A stretch of 64,000 nucleotides of DNA, from the IMG/VR virus record IMGVR_UViG_3300028844_005756, positions 21,834 through 85,833 of that record. The stretch is one strand, 5' to 3'. The notes below the pieces were generated by a model. The model made no database searches, was not told the origin of the DNA, and saw only the letters and a list, made by a program, of their open reading frames with translations. This DNA is from a virus. Position numbers and translations under genes: made by a program. Positions 30,426 through 40,779 of this stretch are shown here, one piece after another. The first letter of the stretch is position 1. The number at the start of each line of letters is the position of its first letter.

Positions 30426-32765
30426 TCAGAACTGAATACTAATCTTCAAGTCTTCAGTTTGATTTTGTGAACGAGATACCATACTTCTGTTCTCAACGTA
30501 AAGAATTTTACCAGAACCAGGTAACATGCCTGGTGTATTTGCTGTATTAGCAGTAACAGTAAATGCCTCTACATTTTGAGCATCAGCAGAATGATAACCT
30601 AGTGATTTAATTTTAAAATCACCACTTGCTAAAAGTGTACCAAAATCTTTTCTTGGCTTAATTACACGGATTCTCTTAGAGAATACATCATGATCTACAA
30701 TTCTAGCAGTAGCAACTAATAGACCTGTTGAATTTGCATAAATTCCTACATCCATATCAGGTTCAAAGTTTAATGTATTACCATTCAAACTTCCTAAAGA
30801 AGCAGATGTTAAATTAATTCTATAACATTGGTCAGTTTTATAACCTCTAAACAATTCTGTATATGCACTTGGATTCATCCAGAGTCTTGTTTGATCTGAA
30901 GAATAGGTTCTTGGATTTTTAAGAATACCAATCTTTCTGAATTCGTTACCAACTGTAAATTCATCAGATTCTGTACCTTCAAATCTAGCATTAATCATAA
31001 CATTATGACCACCTAATTCTTCTACAGCATCAAATCCATGTCCTCCTACGGGTGGAATATGTGCATGTACTGTAGCGGTAGAATAATTATTTGCAGTACC
31101 AGTAACCATAGCACTATCTACACGATAATGATATTTACCAGGATTTGTTACTCTTACATCAAGTACTCTACCCGGTCGTTCTCTATGATATCCAGGTGTT
31201 GTTGTATTAAACAATGGTTCAACAATTCCATATGCATTAAATCCATCAATAGGATCTGTTGTCGTAGTACTTTGATGATTCGCTTCAATTTTTACTCTTG
31301 GATGAATTTCAACTACAGCATCCTCATTTACTATCTGTGTTGCTGCAGGAAGACCGGCAACACCAGTAACACTTGTTCCTATCAAACTTTCTATGGTTGC
31401 AGAATCAATTGTAAATTCAATTGTGCCATCTGTAAAGTCAGAACCACTTGTTAATTGTACACCGCTGATTGGGAATACATATCTTTTGAATGCATCTCCA
31501 TTTAGAGTACTATCAGTAGAAGATTTAATTACAACACCATAATCTAACCAAGTATCTAATCCTTTATGACCCATGGCTACTAGTCCTGCATCAGGAGTGG
31601 CCGTCCATGTTCCGCCAGCATGACTTAAATTATTTGCAAAACTAAACATATTGTAGTGAGTGTTAGAACTTAAATCTAGTCCAGCATTTGTTCCTGCTTC
31701 TGGATCTGGAAAATCACAATTGTTAACAGTATTCCATACTATTTGGAATGTCAATGAATTTTGAGAATCATCGTAATTTACTTGTGCAGAACTTGAACCA
31801 AATTGATAATATCCATCTCCACCCTGCATTTCATATCCCTCAACAGTTGAATCATTGGTTTCAACTGCATACTTATCTACTGTAACATTTAAGATACCGC
31901 CTGGAATAGCAGTTGTTTCAACTGTATATTGATCTGAGAAATCATTTTCAATTGTTCCATTTTCTTTACGTATTCTTCTTACCGGAATATAAGAAGTGGT
32001 AACAAATTTTAATGCTTCTCCAGCATCAATAGTATAGTAATATTTCCATTGATATCCGTCATTATCGTCATCACCCAAAACCATATAATCTTCACTGATG
32101 CCACCATCAGTTACAAAGTTTAAAGGTTCTTGATATGATTTGTGATCCCACAGGTAAACAGTATTGCCGTTAACACCATTGAAATTTTCAACTTTTCTAA
32201 ACTTACCAACACCTTGCTTTAAACACTTGTAAATTCTAAATCTTCTATTCACAGTGTGAATCAACATGTCATCATAAAATAAGAAAGCAGAACGGTCATC
32301 GTAACCATCATATCTTGTACCCAAAGTCCAGTTCCTAAGGCCTGATTGGATCTCTACAGTTCTTTCACGCTTAATAACGTGTGATACTTCGCTATCGGAA
32401 ACTTTCTTAGCAGCAATCATATCATCCCAGTGATTAAAGTGTGAATCTTTTACACTATCAACTGGAAATGGAGGATTGTTTTCGTTTAAATTCGGATCAA
32501 TAGAACCATCCGGTGTATCAGAAGGATTCCACGGAGATACTCTACCTATAAACAAATACATTTGGTCATCCAATGCATAGTAAGGTATAGCATTTAGGTT
32601 ATTAACTGAAGGAGCAGATGTGACACTCAAATCACCATCTAGTCCAGGAGTCATGTCTTCTATTCGTATATATCCACCAACACCATGTTCTGATTTTTCT
32701 TCAAAACTTTCTTTAAATTGTTTTGCATTACTAACACGAAAAGTATTATGCACTAGTGCGGGCAT
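30426..32765 (-). CDS. 8: Baseplate wedge protein (T4 gp8-like)
   Basis: 779 aa, more than twice T4 gp8 (334), so with large insertions. Family features: the N-terminal pattern ending YLFIGRVSPW, then PPFPVDSV and HWDDMIAAKKVSDSEVSHVI; the middle DGYQWKYYYTID; and the C-terminus GSGKILYVENRSMVSRSQNQTEDLKISIQF, which matches the T4 ending YMENRPPI.RA.DQTEEI. gp8 forms part of the baseplate wedge. AGGAG is 8 nt upstream. It is the last gene of the minus operon, after the giant protein, in the order 6-(7)-8 as in T4. Confidence 0.85.
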   Translation of the reverse strand: MPALVHNTFRVSNAKQFKESFEEKSEHGVGGYIRIEDMTPGLDGDLSVTSAPSVNNLNAIPYYALDDQMYLFIGRVSPWNPSDTPDGSIDPNLNENNPPFPVDSVKDSHFNHWDDMIAAKKVSDSEVSHVIKRERTVEIQSGLRNWTLGTRYDGYDDRSAFLFYDDMLIHTVNRRFRIYKCLKQGVGKFRKVENFNGVNGNTVYLWDHKSYQEPLNFVTDGGISEDYMVLGDDDNDGYQWKYYYTIDAGEALKFVTTSYIPVRRIRKENGTIENDFSDQYTVETTAIPGGILNVTVDKYAVETNDSTVEGYEMQGGDGYYQFGSSSAQVNYDDSQNSLTFQIVWNTVNNCDFPDPEAGTNAGLDLSSNTHYNMFSFANNLSHAGGTWTATPDAGLVAMGHKGLDTWLDYGVVIKSSTDSTLNGDAFKRYVFPISGVQLTSGSDFTDGTIEFTIDSATIESLIGTSVTGVAGLPAATQIVNEDAVVEIHPRVKIEANHQSTTTTDPIDGFNAYGIVEPLFNTTTPGYHRERPGRVLDVRVTNPGKYHYRVDSAMVTGTANNYSTATVHAHIPPVGGHGFDAVEELGGHNVMINARFEGTESDEFTVGNEFRKIGILKNPRTYSSDQTRLWMNPSAYTELFRGYKTDQCYRINLTSASLGSLNGNTLNFEPDMDVGIYANSTGLLVATARIVDHDVFSKRIRVIKPRKDFGTLLASGDFKIKSLGYHSADAQNVEAFTVTANTANTPGMLPGSGKILYVENRSMVSRSQNQTEDLKISIQF

Positions 32766-32793
32766 ATTTTTTCTCCTATTTAAATTTTCTTAA

Positions 32794-35700
32794 TTAAACT
32801 TCAATTCGTACAGTCTCTAAAAACTCTTTTCTATTTATGTTCGGATCATTATATTCTGTTTCAAATGTATTTAGCGCACTAATATTCCAAGTATAAACCT
32901 CACTCACAGTATAATTCATTTTTAATGTGGCATGTAAATACGTCTGTTTATCATCACCTTTTCTTTTTAAATGTTTTTCAATTTCAAATCTTATATAGTC
33001 ATCAGTAAAAGGTCTAATCACAGTATTTAATAAAAAATTGTCATTCGTTATTCCATTATTTATAGTGTTTATTTGACTCTCTTTAAATCCAAAGGTGTTA
33101 TTTATATTTCCTTCTGAATCAAAACTTAAAATTTTCTCAAAATCTACTAAAGATATATCATCTGGAGTTGTTGAAAATGAATAATCAAAAATTTCTTTTG
33201 CAAATAATTCTGCTTGAACTGTAGGTATATTAGATTCTAAAATATAATATTTTAATTTTAAAGGAACTTTTTCTGTTATTTCTTCTTTTAAAAAAGTATC
33301 AACTTTTTTATCTAATTGAAATAAAAAATTTCTATCTTCAATTTCATTAAATATTTTTGTTAGATTTTCATTTTGAATTAATTCTATAGTACCATCAAGG
33401 ATCTTTTCAGTACCAATAATATTTGATACAGTTTCTTTAAATTTAGATTTTCCATCTTGTATATCAACAGTTGTGATAGAATATTGAGTTTTTGGAGATA
33501 CAATAGGTATTGTATTAATAATATCATATCTTAATTTAGTAAGAACTTTTGGTCTTATTTGCTTTTCTAAAAAGGATTCTGTTATTCTATCATTTAGCGA
33601 TATTGCACTATTTTCATTATAGACATAAGATTCACTAAAAAATTCAATTTCTGTAGAGTCCATAAAAGATGTAGAATCTATGAAAGTATGCTTATCATTA
33701 TACAATATAGATATTTCATCACTAGTTAATTCTTCCATATCAGATATAATGACATATTCTATTTCATCATTGTTTGTCAAACCTACATCTACAGTCTTCA
33801 CAGTATCATATGTGTGTTCGGCTATTTGACTATTTAAATAATTACCAATAATTTCATTTTGTTTATTAATAATAAAATCTTTTCTTCCAATTTTAGATTT
33901 ATCAGAAATAAATTCTACAAGATTTTCAAATTCAAGAACAACTTCTTCTGTTGCTATTGTATTATCTAAAATAGTTGCTTGCTTATCATATACAGTAGTA
34001 CTTGATGTAATTGCAGTATGTATTAAATCTAAAGTAGGATTATATGTGAATTCTAATTCATTTAGAACAGAAACTGTTGGAATATAATCTAAATTATAAG
34101 GAACGAGTTTAAACGGTAAATAGTCATCAACAAAATTATTAAAGTATGAAGTAATTCTATCTTCATAACTTAATGTGACATTTCTGTCAAGTAATTTGGG
34201 ATTATGTTCGTATTCATCAATTACAGAGTAAATATCTGTAGTTGCATCTGCAAATGCTGTGTTACCGTATAATGTTGTAAACGGAACTATATTCACATCA
34301 ATAGGTACTTTTGGATTGTATGTTATTTCTGGTTCATTCAGTACAGTAGCCGTTGGTACAGTCTCACTTTCAAAATCCACAAAAATCTTAGGTATCATAT
34401 CTAAAGAAAATTTTGTATCCACCCATCTACTAATGACTCTATCTTCTGCAAAAGTTTTGTTTCTATCAACTATTATAGTATCATCTTCAAATCCATATTC
34501 AAATGTTACATCATGAGTTGCGTCCGCAAATGCCGTGTTTCCATATAATGTTGTGAACGAAACTATTTCTGTATTTGCAAGAACAATTGGATTATATGTA
34601 ATTTCAGGCTCAGAATGAACTCTTACAGTAGGAATATCACTTAAATTATAATACTTTAATTGTAAAGGTCTATAGAAACCAAAGAGAGTATTATCTGTCC
34701 AGGGTCCTATAATATCACTTAATGAAAATGTTTTATGTCTATCAAGTATTAAATTTTCGTTTTTAATTTCAAATTCAAAATCAATATCTTGTGTAGCATC
34801 TAAGAATGTTGTATTTCCTGTTAATATTCTATTATCAATATTAATGACTTCCATATTTTCAACATAATCTGTAATCGGCACTACTTCAAGATATGCAGTT
34901 ACAGATGGTAATGTATCTTGACTATATTCACGTATAACCCATGGTCTCATAAAATGTTCTATGATTGTAAATTCATATGGGTAGATATAATCACTTCTAA
35001 TTATAAGTTTATTTCTATCAATAATATTGTTTTCAATGTCTTCTTCTATTTCACCCATGATATCAAAACTAGAATCTAAAAATGTTGTGTTTCCATAAAG
35101 AGATGAAAACAATTCAAAATTAGTGAGTAATTCTGTATTTGCTTGTCTCTCATTTCTTATGTAAGTACCATCTATTCTTACTGAAGGTAATTTATCCAGA
35201 ATATAATCATCCATTTTTATTCTAGAATAATCCTTAATTAAAATAGGAGTCCATGGTAAAATGATATCTCCTAAATCTACATACTTATTTCTATCTTCAA
35301 TTATAATAGGAATTTTTATTTCGGTTTGTGCTTCTGCAAGTTCTAATTCAAAATAAATAGCTGGAGGCGCTGCATCTGAGAATATGCTGTTTGGATGTAC
35401 GAGAGGACTTACATCCTCATTTGCTGTCCGTTTACTTATAATAATCGCATCTTGAATAAATGCACTTGGTATTTTATCTAAAACATAATCTGAAAATTTA
35501 ACAGGAAGATATCCAGCAATAAATTGCCTTTTCCAATTCTCAAATTGAGTATCTAATGTTATGTATTTTCTTCTATCTTCTATCTCAAAATGATTTTCTA
35601 TATCTGTTTTACTAATGACTTCCGTAGAAGAATCTAAAATAACAGTGTTGGCAAAATAAATAGTTTCTTTGTCTAATACTGTAGATAAATCCTTTGATTT

Positions 35701-38700
35701 AGGACTTGTATACAAAAAGGGTTCTGACAATGCGCTTGTGGCGGGCATTGTGTCACCCAAATATGGTTTATATTTTTTATGGAGATTATAAACTATAAGA
35801 TTGTTTTTGTAATCAACAATTTTTTCATCAAAATTAAAAAATAAATTTCTATTTAAAACATCAACAAATATTTTACGATTTACATCTGTTTCTAAAGGTG
35901 TTACATCAGTTACTGCAGGGTTATCACCTCCACTTACTAGAGTGGACAATGGATCAAATCCAGATTCTGATATACCAACAAATTTATGAACAGGTGGGGG
36001 TATTACGGTAAAGTCTTGTTGAATTGATTTGCTAGGTAATGATGGGTCTAAACTGAAAGGTTCAAATGCAAAATTATTAATGTGATTCACATGCACACTC
36101 ATAAAATCAATATCACCAGAATTTACATCATTAGCAACTATGGTTGACCAAATTATAAAATTATCTTCGTTGTATATTGGTTTTAAGTTATCCAAGTCTT
36201 CAATATTTTCAAAAGTAACTAGAGTATCAACATTAAAATTTTCGCTTTCTTGAAATAATTTTCTTTCAGGTAGTAAACTATCTTCATCAAATGTAAAATT
36301 ATCATAACTATCAAAAGTTAATTCATCCGAATCAAAATAAGAAGATGGTTTTATACCATATGCGCTTTTGTTTGTAGAATTCACAAAGGTATAATATATA
36401 ACAGGGTCAGTATCACTACTTGAATCTGCAAAATTTAATCTTGTAATTACATATCTTAAATCAGGTTCTTTTAATTGTAATGAATCTATGTGGTGATAAT
36501 TTAAAATTTTATCATCTTCTACTTCAACACTTGGTAATCCAGATTCTGTTCCTGGATGCGCATTTATACTTCCTAATAATATTAGAGAACTTACTCTATT
36601 CTTTTCAAACTCCTCAAAGAAATTTAAAATTACAACTTTTGCTTTTGGTTCAAATTGATGGTCAGGACAAAGAACTGTTTCAATATCTGCAATAGATATT
36701 TGTGTTATTTTCTTATCATCATCTGAATTTATTAGAATCGCTTCTCGGAAAATCTTAGGTATTTTTCCACGTATTGCAGGTATTCTGTTTTCAAAAGACA
36801 GTGTTGATATTCTATTTTTGGGTTTATCCATAGCCGGCTGAATATCAAACTTTGCAGCAGTAGACTCAATATTTAAAAATACCGCACTATTATTTTCTTC
36901 ATCAGATGATTGAATAGAAAGTGGTAATATTTGTTCATCAATATTAATAACAACATGGAGGGGAACATCTGTTACTGAGCGTATTGCAGTATCAGTAAAA
37001 GAGTCATTGGATAATGTGCTTGTACTTTCAAAGAATAAAAAGTCTTTTATATTAATAGAAAATGAAGTAAATGTTGTCGGTCGTTCAGTTAATTTATGTT
37101 CAAATGTATCTAATACAGTTTTGAATTCTTGCTGATAAGCTAATGTTAATACTACATCTACTTCATCTGTAATTACATCACTATTCTGGAAAGTCGTCCG
37201 TAGGGGTTCCACTGTCAACGGCCCTTGGGGTGAGGGTTGTGTTGTTGGCTGTGTTTCCGCTGAAGTTAAAAAAAAAATTTCCGAAGGATTTACTATCGGA
37301 TAAGGGGTTGAATCTACTGTATTATAGTCAAATATTATTGTATTTGACCTTGGTTGCATTATACTATAACTTTCAAGGTCTATGGCTACATTTTCATAAT
37401 CTACATTAATGAATGTTTTTTCTATCTTCGTTACTTTTGGTAAAGTATAATTATTTTCAATAAATGATTGCCAACTAATTACTTCTAATATACCTTCATC
37501 TACTTCAAAAGGAACTTTAATTGTATCTTGATTATTCTTCAATGTCAGACAGTATAATAATCCTGTGTATGGAACTTCAATCTTATCTATTTCTTTATCA
37601 ATATCTCTCAATTCCATTATTGCTCTTTTACCCGTACCGGCTAATGTTTCATCAGGTACTGCTAAAAAGTCTAGTTCTGTTGGTGGTTTTGTTTTTGATG
37701 ATAGTTTTCGTCCTTTAATTATTTTATTTGATGTAACTAAAGCTAATTCTTGGTCTGGAGAAACTGTTATAGACACACTTGAATGATCTGTATACTGATG
37801 CATTATTCCATTATATTCTCTTGTTGCTATACTATCTGGCAATTGCCAAACTATAACACCATCTTCTTTCACATTAGCAACATGCATATAGGGTTCTAGA
37901 TTTTCAAAAGTTACCCAACCATAATCTCTTGTAAGTATTTCTGCATTTGGTAAATAAGAACCTTTGCCGGATAATGTATTTCCTGAAACTAATGGTAGAT
38001 ATTCATTTCTTTCTGTATCAGAAAATTCTATTTCTGCGTTGCTAAATTGTTGTAAATCAGAACTAAATCTTGGTTCATATAAATCGGTAAATGGATCTCT
38101 TACTACAATATATCCACCCTTTGCAATATCTGGCACATGTTCAAATACACGTTCTACTCTTACTCTAAAATTATAAATTGTTCTATCTGCATCTAAAGAA
38201 CCAATTGCATTTTTTCTATATCCAATTACATCAGCAATCCAGTTTGCTTCATCTTCAACATTTATAATTTTCACAAAAGATTGTACGGCTACAATACCAT
38301 CATATAGTCTTGTATCAGTGATAATTGAATTTTTCTCATTTGTTTTTCCATAATCATCAAAATCTCTAAATGAATTTTCACTAGGTTTTGATATAATATC
38401 TTCTATGAAAAAACGAAATCCTTCAAAAATCGGTGCTATTGCATTTACTTCTATTTCTGGATATTCAGATGTTGCAATCTCCTCATTGTGAATAAATTCA
38501 TTTTCTAATTCTATTTGATTAATAACATCACCAATAGTTGCATCTGCAAAATTTAATCTTTCTACTTCTATATGCTCAAATATTTCAGCAATTATGTAGC
38601 CACGGCTGTCTATTTCTATTTCATGCAATTCATGTGTTTTTATTCTAAAGTCAAGTTCAAGTTCAAATTTATTTCTTATAAAATGTAAAAATCCTGCAGG

Positions 38701-40779
38701 ATGTAATTCATCTAAAAGTAAAGGTTCTATTAAACTTGCTGGTATTTTAGTACGTATTTCATATGAATAATTTTGATAATAATAACCATCATGAATATAT
38801 TTGTTTGATGATAATTTACTTCTGTTGTCTAAGAAAGAATCAAAAGAATCAATGAACAACCCTTCTTCATATTCATATTCTGATTTCAAACCGTGTGCGA
38901 TATCATCTTGATTAAACACTCTTTCTTCTGGATTGTGAATAAATTCAAATACATCATCTGATTTAGTCATTAAACCCATTTGAAGTGTTTTAATCTGAGC
39001 TACACCATCACCTAAAACACTTTCCAACTTAGCACTATTTGCAAGAGGATTAATCTTTATTAAATCTTTTATTTCTAAATTTAAAGTTGTGCCAAAGGGC
39101 AACCCTATCTCACTGAAATCATTTAGAATTGTATCTAATTTTATTTGATTGTTATCAAATCTTTCATTTTGTCCTAATTCAATTTCAACAAAAGTATCCG
39201 TTTCTAAATCTTTTACTGACCTTAGTGTTATAAATCTTTTAACTTCTACGTCTTCACTGAGTATATCCAAGTCACTCAAATATATTTGTTCTTCATCAGC
39301 ATTTAGAGTTACATCTCCAATACAAATAGCTTCATTAAAATCTCCAGGTGTACTTGTGCCACCTTTCATATAAACTAAAGTATCATTCTGAATATATGCA
39401 GTATTTGCTTCGTTATTATCAAATATAACATCAAAATAGTTCAATAACTCTGCTTGTGGTAAAGGATTTTTTGCAACAACAGGTGGAGCAAATTCATATC
39501 CTAATCCGGAATCATCAAATGTAATTTCTTTTATACCACCCATTTGAAAATCAGTAACAACATCACTGGGTAATTCTTTTAATGGAGTAGCATCTCTAAA
39601 CAATATGGAATTTTCATAAACTTCATCTAGTAATGTTTCATCCTCATAAAAAGATACTGGTCTATTTTTTAATATATTGTAAAAAGAATTGAAATAAGTA
39701 GTAAGAGTTGGATTTACTTCAATTTCTGAAACATACGCACTTGCTGTGTATTCTGCATTTGTAAATGCATTGTCAAAAACAATCGGGTCACCCACACGAT
39801 AGCATAAACCGGGGTCATTTATTTTTATATTAGTAATAGAATGTTTTTTAAGTTTTGTAATTTCTGCTCTACCATCACCATAATTAAACATATCACCGAC
39901 TTTATGACCAATACCACCATCTGTTATTTTTAAGCCAGTAATTGAATTTTTTATTACACCTTTTACTGCTTCTAATCCTGTGGTAATATCATATCCTACT
40001 ATAATTTCATTTTCTTTAAAAGTTCCATTAATGTAAACTAAATCAAGAAAGGCCTTTGTGGTGTTGTTTTGATTTTTAGTTATGATGTCACGACATATAG
40101 CAGATGCTTTTGATTTAGGTGCATAAATGCGAGTTTGATTAAATTTACTTATGCTAGAATTATATTCAATTTGTATTAAATTTTGTTCGTAATAACCACT
40201 ATCAGAAAGTCTCAGTATATCTACTTTCGGATAATATAATTCTATAATATCATCAAAGAATATTCTAAAAAACCAATAGTAAGAATTTTCAGTATCTTTG
40301 TTTTTATAATAATCTAATATTTTTTTGGTAAGAATATTTGGGTCTAACCTACGAAAAATACTATGATCAAGAGAAACATTCTTTTTAAAGTATTTCTGAA
40401 AGACTGTGAGTGCGGTTTCGTAATTAGTATTTTCCTCTATATCCTGAGCATATTGATGTATATTCTTATATAATTTTTTAATAAAATATATTTCACCGCT
40501 AATACCATTTACTAATAATTCATTTCTATAAAAATTATTCGTTTCTGTTTCATAATCAAAATATACTCTATCTTTAGTAACTATTTTTACAATGGCTTTT
40601 GCTTTAGACAGAGAACCATATATGATGTCACCCACGGATAATTTTTTATTATCTGTAAGAAGTATTACTGATGATTCTAAAAAATTATAATATTCCTCAA
40701 TAAACTTCACAAAGTGAGGATATTGCTCTAAAAAATAATTTGGAATATGACTTTCAACCAATTCTTTAGGAGTTGTCAT
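32794..40779 (-). CDS. Giant baseplate protein in the gp7 position, with Hint-like domain and repeats
   Basis: 2661 aa. It lies between gp6 and gp8 as gene 7 does in T4 (gp7 1032 aa), but I see no direct gp7 similarity. The N-terminus (IPNYFLEQYPHFVKFIEEYYNFLE) is a type found in structural proteins of marine T4-like phages. Residues about 937-1094 resemble a Hint/intein fold: SYLPNAEILTRDYGWVTFENL, then YNGIMHQYTDHSSVSITVSPDQE, then YTGLLYCLTLKNNQ, but with Ser at the usual Cys and no terminal HN, so splicing is not expected. Residues about 1640-2510 hold at least ten 93-residue repeats ending in D-x-I-P-T/S-V. It overlaps gp6 by 4 nt; GGAG precedes the start. Confidence 0.75.
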   Translation of the reverse strand: MTTPKELVESHIPNYFLEQYPHFVKFIEEYYNFLESSVILLTDNKKLSVGDIIYGSLSKAKAIVKIVTKDRVYFDYETETNNFYRNELLVNGISGEIYFIKKLYKNIHQYAQDIEENTNYETALTVFQKYFKKNVSLDHSIFRRLDPNILTKKILDYYKNKDTENSYYWFFRIFFDDIIELYYPKVDILRLSDSGYYEQNLIQIEYNSSISKFNQTRIYAPKSKASAICRDIITKNQNNTTKAFLDLVYINGTFKENEIIVGYDITTGLEAVKGVIKNSITGLKITDGGIGHKVGDMFNYGDGRAEITKLKKHSITNIKINDPGLCYRVGDPIVFDNAFTNAEYTASAYVSEIEVNPTLTTYFNSFYNILKNRPVSFYEDETLLDEVYENSILFRDATPLKELPSDVVTDFQMGGIKEITFDDSGLGYEFAPPVVAKNPLPQAELLNYFDVIFDNNEANTAYIQNDTLVYMKGGTSTPGDFNEAICIGDVTLNADEEQIYLSDLDILSEDVEVKRFITLRSVKDLETDTFVEIELGQNERFDNNQIKLDTILNDFSEIGLPFGTTLNLEIKDLIKINPLANSAKLESVLGDGVAQIKTLQMGLMTKSDDVFEFIHNPEERVFNQDDIAHGLKSEYEYEEGLFIDSFDSFLDNRSKLSSNKYIHDGYYYQNYSYEIRTKIPASLIEPLLLDELHPAGFLHFIRNKFELELDFRIKTHELHEIEIDSRGYIIAEIFEHIEVERLNFADATIGDVINQIELENEFIHNEEIATSEYPEIEVNAIAPIFEGFRFFIEDIISKPSENSFRDFDDYGKTNEKNSIITDTRLYDGIVAVQSFVKIINVEDEANWIADVIGYRKNAIGSLDADRTIYNFRVRVERVFEHVPDIAKGGYIVVRDPFTDLYEPRFSSDLQQFSNAEIEFSDTERNEYLPLVSGNTLSGKGSYLPNAEILTRDYGWVTFENLEPYMHVANVKEDGVIVWQLPDSIATREYNGIMHQYTDHSSVSITVSPDQELALVTSNKIIKGRKLSSKTKPPTELDFLAVPDETLAGTGKRAIMELRDIDKEIDKIEVPYTGLLYCLTLKNNQDTIKVPFEVDEGILEVISWQSFIENNYTLPKVTKIEKTFINVDYENVAIDLESYSIMQPRSNTIIFDYNTVDSTPYPIVNPSEIFFLTSAETQPTTQPSPQGPLTVEPLRTTFQNSDVITDEVDVVLTLAYQQEFKTVLDTFEHKLTERPTTFTSFSINIKDFLFFESTSTLSNDSFTDTAIRSVTDVPLHVVINIDEQILPLSIQSSDEENNSAVFLNIESTAAKFDIQPAMDKPKNRISTLSFENRIPAIRGKIPKIFREAILINSDDDKKITQISIADIETVLCPDHQFEPKAKVVILNFFEEFEKNRVSSLILLGSINAHPGTESGLPSVEVEDDKILNYHHIDSLQLKEPDLRYVITRLNFADSSSDTDPVIYYTFVNSTNKSAYGIKPSSYFDSDELTFDSYDNFTFDEDSLLPERKLFQESENFNVDTLVTFENIEDLDNLKPIYNEDNFIIWSTIVANDVNSGDIDFMSVHVNHINNFAFEPFSLDPSLPSKSIQQDFTVIPPPVHKFVGISESGFDPLSTLVSGGDNPAVTDVTPLETDVNRKIFVDVLNRNLFFNFDEKIVDYKNNLIVYNLHKKYKPYLGDTMPATSALSEPFLYTSPKSKDLSTVLDKETIYFANTVILDSSTEVISKTDIENHFEIEDRRKYITLDTQFENWKRQFIAGYLPVKFSDYVLDKIPSAFIQDAIIISKRTANEDVSPLVHPNSIFSDAAPPAIYFELELAEAQTEIKIPIIIEDRNKYVDLGDIILPWTPILIKDYSRIKMDDYILDKLPSVRIDGTYIRNERQANTELLTNFELFSSLYGNTTFLDSSFDIMGEIEEDIENNIIDRNKLIIRSDYIYPYEFTIIEHFMRPWVIREYSQDTLPSVTAYLEVVPITDYVENMEVINIDNRILTGNTTFLDATQDIDFEFEIKNENLILDRHKTFSLSDIIGPWTDNTLFGFYRPLQLKYYNLSDIPTVRVHSEPEITYNPIVLANTEIVSFTTLYGNTAFADATHDVTFEYGFEDDTIIVDRNKTFAEDRVISRWVDTKFSLDMIPKIFVDFESETVPTATVLNEPEITYNPKVPIDVNIVPFTTLYGNTAFADATTDIYSVIDEYEHNPKLLDRNVTLSYEDRITSYFNNFVDDYLPFKLVPYNLDYIPTVSVLNELEFTYNPTLDLIHTAITSSTTVYDKQATILDNTIATEEVVLEFENLVEFISDKSKIGRKDFIINKQNEIIGNYLNSQIAEHTYDTVKTVDVGLTNNDEIEYVIISDMEELTSDEISILYNDKHTFIDSTSFMDSTEIEFFSESYVYNENSAISLNDRITESFLEKQIRPKVLTKLRYDIINTIPIVSPKTQYSITTVDIQDGKSKFKETVSNIIGTEKILDGTIELIQNENLTKIFNEIEDRNFLFQLDKKVDTFLKEEITEKVPLKLKYYILESNIPTVQAELFAKEIFDYSFSTTPDDISLVDFEKILSFDSEGNINNTFGFKESQINTINNGITNDNFLLNTVIRPFTDDYIRFEIEKHLKRKGDDKQTYLHATLKMNYTVSEVYTWNISALNTFETEYNDPNINRKEFLETVRIEV

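Noticed and set aside
31038-31454. 138-codon plus-strand frame rich in Cys and Ile opposite gp8
   Set aside because: Antisense shadow of gp8 with unnatural composition.
37964-38176. 70-codon plus-strand frame opposite the Hint-like region
   Set aside because: Antisense to the giant gene with no start signal.
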